DNA from: Marinifilum fragile JCM 15579
Lineage (GTDB): Bacteria > Bacteroidota > Bacteroidia > Bacteroidales > Marinifilaceae
Assembly: GCF_001310955.1 (NCBI RefSeq)
Contig: NZ_BAZX01000001.1
Location: forward strand, 370,614-434,613
Direction: 5' to 3'
Length of the DNA stretch: 64,000 bases
Shown: in pieces, positions 38,188 through 45,323 of the stretch
How the letters are laid out: the number at the start of each line of letters is the position of its first letter
Position numbering within the stretch: position 1 is the stretch's first letter
The notes under the pieces: generated by a model
What the model was told of the DNA's origin: nothing
The model's database searches: none
What the model saw: only the letters and a program-made list of their open reading frames with translations
Position numbers and translations under genes: made by a program

Positions 38188-38664
38188 TTAGTTTGCAATT
38201 AAGAGTTTTTGAAGTCTGTAGTTTTCGAAATAATCCTTTAGTTGATTTCTAATTTTGATGGATTTAAATACATCTTCGCCATTAGAACTTACAGCAATGC
38301 TGATATTATCTTGTTTATAGATTGCCGGAGAAACAAATTCACAAAAATCAGGTTGGTCGTGAACATTCAGTAGAACATTAGCTTCTCTACAATCGCGAAT
38401 TAGTTGTCGCACAAAGGCAGGATCCTCAACACAACTATAAATCAAATAGTAATTTTTCAGAACCTCTTTATTGTACTGTTGTTCGTGATATTTGATTCCT
38501 GTATTCTTTATCCAGCTAATGATATTGGGAGCCAGAACTTCTACCAAATCGGTACTTCGCTGTAAAATCTTTAATTTTTTATAGGCGTCTTCGCGACCAC
38601 CAATTATTAGTATTTTCTTGTTGGTAATATCTATTGCTATGGGTAAAAATTGTTTCTTCGACAT
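38188..38664 (-). CDS. Precorrin-2 dehydrogenase/sirohydrochlorin ferrochelatase (CysG N-terminal type)
   Basis: A 158-residue protein resembling the N-terminal half of CysG and yeast Met8. The Rossmann motif KILIIGGREDAYKKL (about 17-31) binds NAD+, which oxidises precorrin-2 to sirohydrochlorin, after which iron is inserted. FCEFVSPAIYKQDNISIAVSSNGEDVFKS carries the conserved F-x-x-P-A and SS-G motifs. It is shorter than Met8 (274 residues), as is common in Bacteroidota, and may lack full chelatase function. Together with cobA downstream it makes siroheme for CysI. Confidence 0.9.
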   Translation of the reverse strand: MSKKQFLPIAIDITNKKILIIGGREDAYKKLKILQRSTDLVEVLAPNIISWIKNTGIKYHEQQYNKEVLKNYYLIYSCVEDPAFVRQLIRDCREANVLLNVHDQPDFCEFVSPAIYKQDNISIAVSSNGEDVFKSIKIRNQLKDYFENYRLQKLLIAN

Positions 38665-38676
38665 GATTCTTTGCTT

Positions 38677-38925
38677 TTAAATGTGGTAATCGACAGGGTG
38701 TTTATCTTCCTTTCCAAACTTTATTTTGTTCCAGGTTCTTTCGTGTAAAAAATAGAGTCCCATTTTCGTGAATAATTCAACGCCACCAATCGACATAGCC
38801 CAAGTGATGTCTCCAATCACGAACCATGAAATCAGCACCGTGTCAATTGTTCCAATGGTTCTCCACGAAATGGTTTTTGCAATACTTCTGTAAGTTTTTT
38901 CTTTCATTTTTTTTAGCTTACTCAT
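38677..38925 (-). CDS. DUF2061 membrane protein, first gene of the sulfite reductase operon
   Basis: An 82-residue protein with the DUF2061 core KTYRSIAKTISWRTIGTIDT (about 10-29), a TM helix (about 29-50) and a second (VELFTKMGLYFLHERTWNKI). DUF2061 genes are often found beside sulfate-assimilation genes, but the function is unknown. A role in moving a sulfur compound across the inner membrane is only a guess. The start ATG at 38923-38925 is immediately after the T-run of terminator 2. An upstream start at 39132 is rejected because it would read through both attenuator elements. Confidence 0.85.
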   Translation of the reverse strand: MSKLKKMKEKTYRSIAKTISWRTIGTIDTVLISWFVIGDITWAMSIGGVELFTKMGLYFLHERTWNKIKFGKEDKHPVDYHI

Positions 38926-38960
38926 AAAAAAAAGAGCCTTCCTGGTTCGCAGAAAGGCTC
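38926..38960 (-). terminator. Attenuator terminator 2 of the sulfite reductase operon
   Basis: On the minus strand GAGCCTTTCTG/CAGGAAGGCTC with a five-base loop and one G-T pair, followed by eight T. It begins 36 bases after the stop of leader peptide 2 and ends at the ATG of the DUF2061 gene. Readthrough is therefore essential for expression of the whole operon from upstream promoters, as in leader-peptide attenuation. Confidence 0.85.
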
Positions 38961-38996
38961 GGTATGCTAGTTCACTTATATGCACAACGAAATCTG

Positions 38997-39080
38997 CTAA
39001 GGTGGATACCATAACATACACATACAACAACACATCATTTGATATGAGGAATGAATGAGATATGATTTTTCGTTTTGCAT
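38997..39080 (-). CDS. Putative cysteine-rich leader peptide 2
   Basis: A 27-codon frame from ATG 39078-39080 to TAG 38997-38999. The central segment YQMMCCCMCMLWYPP carries four Cys codons (all TGT) within five codons, mixed with Met. It precedes terminator 2 by 36 bases. This is the classical layout of attenuation: ribosome stalling at scarce Cys-tRNA would alter folding and prevent the terminator. The product is probably not functional as a protein. The CCCMC core is shared at the nucleotide level with leader 1 (TGTTGTTGTATGTGTAT in both), which argues for duplication of the element. Confidence 0.7.
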   Translation of the reverse strand: MQNEKSYLIHSSYQMMCCCMCMLWYPP

Positions 39081-39132
39081 TTGTGTTACAATTGATGAAT
39101 AAATTTCTTGTTTCGATTATAGGTAAATTCAT

Positions 39133-39164
39133 AAAAAAAGCCTTTCTGCTGTTGCAAAAAGGCT
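39133..39164 (-). terminator. Attenuator terminator 1 of the sulfite reductase operon
   Basis: On the minus strand AGCCTTTTTGC/GCAGAAAGGCT with a four-base AACA loop and one T-G pair, followed by seven T. It begins 30 bases after the stop of leader peptide 1. Its arms resemble terminator 2 (AGCCTTT...AAGGCT). Confidence 0.85.
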
Positions 39165-39193
39165 AGTGTTGTTATTTCTGTCCTACTATAAAT

Positions 39194-39295
39194 TTAAACA
39201 ACTCCTTCTTGCAGTTTAATACAATCTATACACATACAACAACAAGTTGTACTTGCAAAAGAAGAAGTGATTGTATTTCCAAGAATGTTATTCAT
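39194..39295 (-). CDS. Putative cysteine-rich leader peptide 1
   Basis: A 33-codon frame from ATG 39293-39295 to TAA 39194-39196. Residues 15-25 read STTCCCMCIDC, five Cys within nine codons, all TGT. The first 14 codons are unremarkable. Terminator 1 follows at 30 bases. The TAATA-rich, T-rich tract between the leader and the terminator holds GTTGTT and AACAAC (about 39196-39202 and 39167-39173), which could pair upstream of the terminator; whether this competes with it was not worked out. A TATTTTTG -7 box lies at 39378-39385, giving a leader of about 75 bases before this ATG. Confidence 0.72.
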   Translation of the reverse strand: MNNILGNTITSSFASTTCCCMCIDCIKLQEGVV

Positions 39296-39377
39296 TGTTT
39301 TGTTTAAATAGGATAAAATGATCTTTATTTCGGGTACAATTTTAGGAATTCATTTTGAATATTACAAACCGTTGATG

Positions 39378-39385
39378 CAAAAATA
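39378..39385 (-). promoter_or_regulatory. Candidate -7 box of the sulfite reductase operon
   Basis: TATTTTTG on the minus strand is an exact TAnnTTTG match. No clear -33 box is seen. A second exact match sits at 39445-39452, also on the minus strand. The first is favoured because of the shorter distance to leader peptide 1. Confidence 0.45.
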
Positions 39386-39414
39386 TTTCCAAAATTGAAT
39401 ACATCCATTGCTGT

Positions 39415-39426
39415 GAAAACGTTTTC
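39415..39426. promoter_or_regulatory. Perfect palindrome GAAAACGTTTTC, candidate operator
   Basis: A 12-base perfect palindrome about 30 bases upstream of the -7 box at 39378-39385, in the position of an operator. The shape (central CG, A/T-rich arms) recalls LacI-family sites. The same 12-mer also occurs inside rseC at 9761-9772, so chance is possible. Confidence 0.35.
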
Positions 39427-39637
39427 GTTTACTTAGACTGAAACCAAAAATAAATAAGCACTTGCCCTAAAAATACTAGCCTTACAGAGAGTCAATCGAG
39501 GGTGAAAAGATGTAATATTACGAATAGATGATTTTTTATTGGAAAAAAATAAAGGATTTAATAAAGAAGACTTTACAATTAATTTTCATCCTCAAAGTTG
39601 GATTAAACTAAAATTGACAGAGTATAATTTTCATATA

Positions 39638-39883
39638 ATGACAAAGAAAAATAGAATTGTAAGTTTTAAGAAACTGGATTCTGAACTAAAGAATTTGGTT
39701 CAGAATTTTTATCCCTATGGATTTGAAGATGATATAAAATCTTATCAATTGGGTCCAGATAAGAGCTTTTACGCTTTCCCCTTAAGTACAGAAGAGTACA
39801 ATATCCTGGTAAAAGTGGATGTTGACTATGATTTTGGCTTAGATATGGAGGAAGAAGTAAGTGGTCAAGAGTCTGATTTGTAA
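39638..39883 (+). CDS. Conserved hypothetical small acidic protein
   Basis: An 81-residue protein with the start MTKKNRIVSFKKLDSELKNLVQNFYPYGF, a form recurring in small Bacteroidota proteins of unknown function (by my recollection). The rest is hydrophilic, ends in an acidic tail (DMEEEVSGQESDL) and has no signal peptide. The ATG at 39638 is chosen over an upstream TTG at 39539 because the family-like start is here and the intervening sequence is AT-rich leader. It is 105 bases before another small acidic protein gene. Confidence 0.6.
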   Translation: MTKKNRIVSFKKLDSELKNLVQNFYPYGFEDDIKSYQLGPDKSFYAFPLSTEEYNILVKVDVDYDFGLDMEEEVSGQESDL

Positions 39884-39988
39884 GAACCCATTACAAGAGT
39901 TGTAAAAATTATGGGATGTTCACCTCATTTTTGTTGCTTGGAATTCAATCTCTTCCTATATTTACAGCACATTTAATAATTAAATACT

Positions 39989-40243
39989 ATGCTACCAAAG
40001 TTTTTATTAGCAGACAATTCGCAGGAGTTACCAGACACTCTATTCATTGTTCATACACGTTCACCTAAGTGTATTATCGAATGTGATGTAGAAGATTTTA
40101 ATTCAAACCAGACAATTTACTGGATGGATAAAACACCTGAAGATCAGAATTTGATTGAAGATTTGTTGGATGAGGCTGAAACCTTCTACAATGATGAGTT
40201 AGAAAACCAAGAGGATCTTTACGACGAAGAGTTCGACGATTAA
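39989..40243 (+). CDS. Conserved hypothetical small acidic protein
   Basis: An 84-residue, very acidic protein (C-terminal half rich in Glu and Asp, ending DEEFDD). The N-terminal half has hydrophobic strands (TLFIVHTRSPKCIIECDV). Such proteins are common just before PspC-type genes in Bacteroidota, but their role is unknown. TATATTTA at about 39957 is a near-match to the -7 box and could be its promoter. Eleven bases separate its stop from the PspC gene, so they are likely co-transcribed. Confidence 0.65.
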   Translation: MLPKFLLADNSQELPDTLFIVHTRSPKCIIECDVEDFNSNQTIYWMDKTPEDQNLIEDLLDEAETFYNDELENQEDLYDEEFDD

Positions 40244-40254
40244 TTGAGAATATA

Positions 40255-40452
40255 ATGAGTAAAAAACTACAGCGATCGTCTAATAAAATGATTGCAGGTG
40301 TTTGTGCGGGTATTGCTGAATACCTGGGCTTAGACGTAACGCTTGTAAGAATTCTGTATGTGCTAATTTCTATTTTTAGCGCAGGATTTCCGGGACTACT
40401 GATCTATGTTATTTTATGGTTTGTAATGCCGGATTATTACGAAGTGTTATAA
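40255..40452 (+). CDS. PspC domain-containing membrane protein
   Basis: A 65-residue single-domain PspC protein. The motif NKMIAGVCAGIAEYLGLDVTLVRILYVLI (about 9-37) is the conserved PspC core, and a long hydrophobic stretch (about 30-60) forms the membrane segment. In enterobacteria PspC senses inner-membrane stress together with PspB. This minimal form, without a PspA or PspB gene nearby, probably acts in envelope homeostasis. A terminator follows at 40473. Confidence 0.88.
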   Translation: MSKKLQRSSNKMIAGVCAGIAEYLGLDVTLVRILYVLISIFSAGFPGLLIYVILWFVMPDYYEVL

Positions 40453-40472
40453 GATTTTTTACTAGAAGATAT

Positions 40473-40502
40473 AAAAAGGAAAGCATTAGCTTTCCTTTTT
40501 TT
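40473..40502 (+). terminator. Intrinsic terminator after the PspC gene
   Basis: Stem AAAAAGGAAAGC/GCTTTCCTTTTT with an ATTA loop, followed by a T-run. Confidence 0.85.
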
Positions 40503-40601
40503 GTACCCCAACTTTTCGGCATTTTATGTTTTGTGTTAAAGAACAGTGAAAAATTCTGTAAAAAGACCACATTTGTCATGATTTCAAATATTCTAATCTT
40601 C

Positions 40602-40609
40602 TATTTTTG
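40602..40609 (+). promoter_or_regulatory. Candidate -7 box for the porin-like gene
   Basis: TATTTTTG matches the consensus exactly. It lies about 115 bases before the ATG at 40725; the long leader has no obvious structure. No -33 match is seen. Confidence 0.4.
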
Positions 40610-40724
40610 CTGCGATTTTTAGAGATGGATAAATCATGTACCTAATCGCAGTGATAAATAGCTGGTTAAGTCTGAAATATCCTTTCTTTTTAAAACAAAC
40701 ACAAACACTTAAAGATTCTAACAG

Positions 40725-41441
40725 ATGAACCTAAAAAAACTGATCCCTTTAATTGGGTTGGTATGCATTTGTTTGGGAGTTAATGCTGAAAAACTTCCAT
40801 CAAAAACCAAAGTTAATCGCAGTATTGACTTTGTTAGTAAACACTTATGGAGAGGTAGTAATAGTGGTACAGCACCTACTATTGAACCAACGCTGGAGAT
40901 TCAAACCGGTCGTTTTACATTTGGTGCATGGGGAGCTTATGCAACTGATGATAGCTATCAGGAGGTTGACTTGTATGTTTCTTATAATACTCCACTTTTC
41001 CAATTTAGTGTGTACGATTTTTATTGTCCACGTCCTAATTTCGAAAAATCAAAATTCTTTGATTTCGATAGTGAAAACAGTGTTCATTTGTTCGATGCTA
41101 CAGCAAAGTATAAGGGGTGTGCAAAGTTTCCTGTTTCTGTAATGGGATCTGTTCTTTTCTACGGAGAGTTTGATAAAGATATAAATGGAGATCAGAATTA
41201 CTCTACTTATTTTGAGTTAGGATATTCGAACTTAATTGGTGGAAAAAAAATCTCTTATGCACTAGGTTTTTCGCCTTTTAAAGGAATGTATGATGATAAA
41301 TTTAATGTGGTAAATATTAATGTTACCATGTACGATGAAATCAAATTAACAGATAAGTTTTCATTGCCTATTCGAGGTGGATTAACCCTGAATTCAGCAA
41401 CAGAAAAGTTATTTCTTACTTTCGCAGTTACATTGAAATAA
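40725..41441 (+). CDS. Exported beta-barrel protein, TorF/porin-like
   Basis: A 238-residue protein with a signal peptide (about 1-21, LIGLVCICLGVNA). The mature part is made of alternating strands with aromatic ends (FTFGAWGAYATDDSYQEVDLYVSYNTP, FQFSVYDFYCPRPNF, YFELGYSNLIGGKKISYALGF), ending in a phenylalanine-rich strand (KLFLTFAVTLK), as expected of an outer-membrane barrel. Similar short proteins are annotated as TorF-like porins. The substrate is unknown. It has its own promoter and terminator and thus forms a single-gene unit. Confidence 0.7.
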   Translation: MNLKKLIPLIGLVCICLGVNAEKLPSKTKVNRSIDFVSKHLWRGSNSGTAPTIEPTLEIQTGRFTFGAWGAYATDDSYQEVDLYVSYNTPLFQFSVYDFYCPRPNFEKSKFFDFDSENSVHLFDATAKYKGCAKFPVSVMGSVLFYGEFDKDINGDQNYSTYFELGYSNLIGGKKISYALGFSPFKGMYDDKFNVVNINVTMYDEIKLTDKFSLPIRGGLTLNSATEKLFLTFAVTLK

Positions 41442-41463
41442 GATCAGGTTTGATAATATTTGC

Positions 41464-41491
41464 AAGGCTTCCCCAAAAGGAAGCCTTTTTT
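41464..41491 (+). terminator. Intrinsic terminator after the porin-like gene
   Basis: Stem AAGGCTTCC/GGAAGCCTT with a six-base loop and T-run, 23 bases after the stop. Confidence 0.85.
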
Positions 41492-41537
41492 GTTTTAAAA
41501 GAATTGGTGATATTTAGAAATTGTAAAAAGAATTTGA

Positions 41538-41918
41538 ATGAAAGCATTAGATAAAGTGCATGAGTTTCACAATGCCTTTGGGGTAAATGTGGAAGAACAA
41601 CCTAATATTCCAAGTCTTGAACGCTGCGAGTTGAGACAAAATATTATTCAGGAGGAAGTTGATGAATTGAAAGCAGCTTGGGAATCGGGTAATATTGTTG
41701 AAGTTGCTGATGCCTTGGCAGATATTCATTATGTAGTTATGGGAACGGTTTTAGAATTTGGCCTACAGGATAAGTATGCTGAAATTTTTTCAGAGGTTCA
41801 TCGCAGCAATATGAGTAAATTAGATGAGAATGGAAATCCATTATACAGAGAAGATGGTAAGGTGATAAAATCAAATTTATACACAAAACCAGATATCAAG
41901 AAAATTATAAACAAATGA
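41538..41918 (+). CDS. Nucleoside triphosphate pyrophosphohydrolase, MazG/HisE-like
   Basis: A 126-residue all-alpha NTP pyrophosphohydrolase. Residues about 35-45 (EEVDELKAAWE) and 55-66 (EVADALADIHYV) carry the E-x-x-E...D-x-x-D metal-binding pattern of the MazG superfamily. The C-terminal KVIKSNLYTKPDIKKII resembles the segment of stand-alone phosphoribosyl-ATP pyrophosphatase-like proteins. The substrate is probably a non-canonical dNTP, which is an inference. Its stop overlaps the start of the PhzF gene (ATGA, 41915-41918), so translation is coupled. Confidence 0.85.
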   Translation: MKALDKVHEFHNAFGVNVEEQPNIPSLERCELRQNIIQEEVDELKAAWESGNIVEVADALADIHYVVMGTVLEFGLQDKYAEIFSEVHRSNMSKLDENGNPLYREDGKVIKSNLYTKPDIKKIINK

Positions 41919-42709
41919 GACTGAAAAAATATCACATAGATGCTTTTACAGATAAGCTATTCGGAGGGAATCCAGCATGTGTAGTTCCTTTGGAAGAGTG
42001 GCTTTCGGATGATTTGCTATTGAATATTACCAAGGAGAATAATCTGTCAGAAACAGCCTTTTTTGTGCCTGAAGCCGATTGTTTTCATATTCGTTGGTTT
42101 ACACCAGAGCTAGAAATGGACTTGTGCGGACATGCGACTTTGGCAACGGCTCATGTTATTAAAAAACATTTGAACTATCCAGAAGATAAAATTCGCTTTA
42201 CATCAGCTAGTGGAGATTTAGAAGTAGTTTTTGAAGGTGATAGATATATTCTTGATTTTCCATCTAGAATGCCTGTTCCAACCTCTTTGCCATCCATTAT
42301 TGAGGATAGTTTAAATATTAAACCACTCGAGATATTTCAGGCTAGAGATTACGTATTACTTTATGAAAATGAAGACGATATTATAGCTTTGAAACCAGAC
42401 GAGAATAAGTTAAAAGGCATTGATTTGGGACATGGAGGAATTGTTTGTACGGCACTGGGGCGAGAGGTTGATTTTGTTTCTCGATTTTTTACTCCCGGGG
42501 CAAGTATTTTTGAGGATCCGGTTACCGGATCGGCACATTGTTCACTGATTCCCTTTTGGAGTGAAAAACTTGGTAAGAAGGAATTATTGGCCAATCAATT
42601 GTCAGATCGAAAAGGAGTGTTGTATTGTACAAATTGTGATGATAGGGTAAAAATAGCTGGTCATGCAGTAAGCTATAGTGTGGGAGAAATCTATTTAAAG
42701 CAAAACTAA
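41915..42709 (+). CDS. PhzF family isomerase
   Basis: A 264-residue protein of the PhzF/DapF-like fold. The start KYHIDAFTDKLFGGNPACVVPLEEW (about 4-28) and the FTPELEMDLCGHATLATAHV segment (about 67-86) are diagnostic, with the conserved glutamate at about 46 (NNLSETAFF). ASIFEDPVTGSAHCSLIPFW closes the second half-domain. PhzF acts in phenazine synthesis, but most members, as probably here, have unknown isomerase substrates. It overlaps both neighbours, which suggests a three-gene operon with MazG and the pentapeptide protein. Confidence 0.9.
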   Translation: MRLKKYHIDAFTDKLFGGNPACVVPLEEWLSDDLLLNITKENNLSETAFFVPEADCFHIRWFTPELEMDLCGHATLATAHVIKKHLNYPEDKIRFTSASGDLEVVFEGDRYILDFPSRMPVPTSLPSIIEDSLNIKPLEIFQARDYVLLYENEDDIIALKPDENKLKGIDLGHGGIVCTALGREVDFVSRFFTPGASIFEDPVTGSAHCSLIPFWSEKLGKKELLANQLSDRKGVLYCTNCDDRVKIAGHAVSYSVGEIYLKQN

Positions 42710-43275
42710 TGGATTATATTGAAGAAGAAGTTTTCGAAAATCAGGATTTTTCGACAGCAGAATTACCAAAGACTGAATATGACAATTGTAGGTTTGTAAA
42801 CTGCACATTTGCCAACTCTGATTTATCGAATATTATTTTTCTGGAGTGTGAATTTGATTCCTGTGATTTGAGCAATGTCAAAGTGAATAATACAGCCTTT
42901 AGGGATGTTCAATTCAAATCATGTAAGATGTTGGGCGTTACATTTCAGGATTGCAACAAGCTACTGCTTTCCTTTGCTTTTTCTGATTGTATGCTAAACC
43001 TTAGTTCGTTTTATCAGCTTAAATTAAAGTCCATTCAATTTACGAACTGCCAATTAAATGAAGTTGATTTCACAGAGGCTGATTTAACACAAGCTACATT
43101 TATGGATTGTGATTTGGGAGGAGCTATATTTGATTATACCAATTTGGAGAAAGCAGATTTGAGTTCAGCAAGCAATTATTCCATTCATCCCGAGTCGAAT
43201 AAAATAAAAAAGGCTAAGTTTTCTCGACAAGATTTAGCTGGTTTGTTGCAGCAATATGATATTGTGATAAAATAA
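42709..43275 (+). CDS. Pentapeptide repeat protein
   Basis: A 188-residue protein built from pentapeptide repeats of the A/C-(D/N)-(L/F)-X-X form: CRFVNCTFANSDLSN (about 27-41), CEFDSCDLSNVKVNN, CKMLGVTFQDC, CQLNEVDFTEADLTQATFMDCDLGGA and YTNLEKADLSSAS. Such proteins fold into a right-handed quadrilateral beta helix. Qnr proteins with this architecture mimic DNA and protect gyrase; this one has a similar size but no direct evidence of that role. The final base of the PhzF stop is the first base of its ATG (42709). Confidence 0.85.
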   Translation: MDYIEEEVFENQDFSTAELPKTEYDNCRFVNCTFANSDLSNIIFLECEFDSCDLSNVKVNNTAFRDVQFKSCKMLGVTFQDCNKLLLSFAFSDCMLNLSSFYQLKLKSIQFTNCQLNEVDFTEADLTQATFMDCDLGGAIFDYTNLEKADLSSASNYSIHPESNKIKKAKFSRQDLAGLLQQYDIVIK

Positions 43276-43342
43276 ATCAGCAATAAATTCATACTCCTTA
43301 AATTCCAATAGATTCTTCTCTTGGTATGATGGATGATCAAAA

Positions 43343-43376
43343 AAATAAGCTCTTCCATTGGCAGAAGAGCTTATTT
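43343..43376. terminator. Bidirectional intrinsic terminator
   Basis: Stem AAATAAGCTCTT/AAGAGCTTATTT with a ten-base loop between the convergent pentapeptide gene and the AGCS gene. The longer T-run is on the minus strand. Confidence 0.82.
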
Positions 43377-43397
43377 ACTACAAGCTTATTGTGTTTT

Positions 43398-45066
43398 TTA
43401 TACTTCCGAAGGATATTCTTTTTTGAACTTATCCCAATAAGCATTTAATGTTGATTTCATATCCTTATGCAGCATTAATATCCCGATAAGGTTAGGCAGT
43501 GCCATTAGAACAATTGTAATACCAGAAATTGTCCAAATAATTGTTGTATCAGCAAAGGATGCAATGAAAAATCCAATACAATAAATGATACGATAGGGAA
43601 GTACTCCTTTAACGCCAAATAGATAGGTAACCGATCGTCCGCCATAATATGCCCATGCAATTGCAGTTGAAAAGGCAAATAAGAGCAAGCCAATGGAAAC
43701 AATCCATTTTCCCCAATCGCCTAATAAGCTTCGGGTAAATGCTTCGGCCGTTAATGGTGCCGAATGCATCAGAGAATTTCCTTGAAAAGTTACTCCATTT
43801 TCTGAAGTGTATTTTCCGTTCGTAATTTCAATTTTACCACTGTATAGTTTGTTTTCCGAATCGTAAACTTTAACATTTTCGGCAACCGAGCGCGCATTAA
43901 TAATGCTTAATTCATTCTCGATTTCTCCATTTTCTACAGTCAAATCACCTGAGAAGACAGGAAGATCACTGTTACCATTCAAGAAATGATATAACTTTTC
44001 GCGATCAGTATCATTGGTATCGTTGTATTGATCTGCCATTACCACCATATCGGTTGATTGGAATTGATTAGGCAATTTCTCAGTCCAAACTCCAGAAGAA
44101 AGAATTACCAACGGTAAGGGTACAAATTACAATGGTATCGATAAAAGGTTCAAGAATGGCTACCATACCTTCCGAAACAGGTTCTTCGGTTCTTGCAGCA
44201 GCATGGGCAATTGGCGCAGACCCTTGACCTGCTTCGTTACTAAACAAACCTCGGTTAACACCTTTGGTTAGTGCGTAAGAAAAACCGGCACCCAAGAAAC
44301 CGCCAACAGCAGCTGTTCCTGTAAATACATTTGTAAATATTGACACGAAAGAAGGAATAATGTTTTCGTAATTGTAAAAGATTACTGCCAATGCTCCAAT
44401 AAAATAAATGATGGCCATGGCAGGAACCAGCTTTTCTGTAACCTTGGCAATACGTTTAATTCCACCTAAAATTACAAAAGCAAGCAATACTGAAAGAACT
44501 CCTCCAACCAACATCTTATTAAATCCAAATGTTGCAAACATTGAGTTGGAAATGGAGTTTATTTGAGGTAAACTACCTGTACCAAAAGATGAGAAGATGG
44601 TCATGGCTGCGAAGAATCCTGCCAGCCATTTCATGTTCAGTTTATTTTTCATGTAGTACATTGGTCCACCAGAAATAAATCCTTTTTCATCGGTTTCGCG
44701 ATATTTGTGAGAAAGAGTCACCTCTACAAATTTGGTTGTCATCCCTAAAAAGGCGGTTACCAGCATCCAAAATAATGCTGCTGGACCTCCTAAGTAAATT
44801 GCCAAAGCTACACCCGCAATATTTCCGGTTCCAACGGTTCCCGAAAGCGCTGTGGTTAGCGCTTGAAAGTGAGACGCATCACCTTTTTCTCCTGGTTTGT
44901 CATACTTTCCGGTGACAACTTTTAAGGCATGTTTAAAAAATCTAAATTGGGGAAACTTTAAATAAATGGTATAGAACAAGCCAGTTCCTATTAATAAAAT
45001 TGGAAACCATTGGCTTCCTCCTAAAAATCCTTCAATTAAAGTTAGAAAATCATTAAGGTTATGCAT
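43398..45066 (-). CDS. Sodium:alanine symporter (AGCS family), one frameshift
   Basis: A Na+-coupled amino-acid transporter of about 556 residues. The first 320 residues hold the helices and family motifs [29 protein letters not shown] and [21 protein letters not shown]. The frame breaks at about 44107-44113 (ACCGTTGG instead of ACC-nnn-TTG), two bases short, and resumes as [17 protein letters not shown]. The break falls in the conserved TALVI segment. Between two late helices is an extra soluble, Asn/Glu-rich domain of about 100 residues ([12 protein letters not shown] to [10 protein letters not shown]) not present in the shorter forms. Alanine or glycine as substrate is family inference. 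Confidence 0.87.
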
Positions 45067-45323
45067 AAATAAAGCTTTATTGGTAATGGGTTAATTGATT
45101 ATTTTTTGTGAAAGTTATCTAAGATAAGAGTTTATTTTGAATTGCCATATTTATGAAGTTGCAATGAATATATAGTGGATGTCTAAGTTAATCGTCCGTG
45201 ATCATAATTTTGTCGAAAAGAAATTGAATTCAGCATCTAAATCCATAAATTTAGGTTTTTGATTTTTTCCCTTATAACGAACCAACCGTCCTTGTGGACT
45301 TTTAACTATATCAAAGCAACAAA

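Noticed and set aside
38677..39132. 151-residue version of the DUF2061 protein starting at 39132
   Set aside because: The extension spans leader peptide 2 in another frame and terminator 2, and has no similarity to the family start; ATG 38925 fits DUF2061 length.
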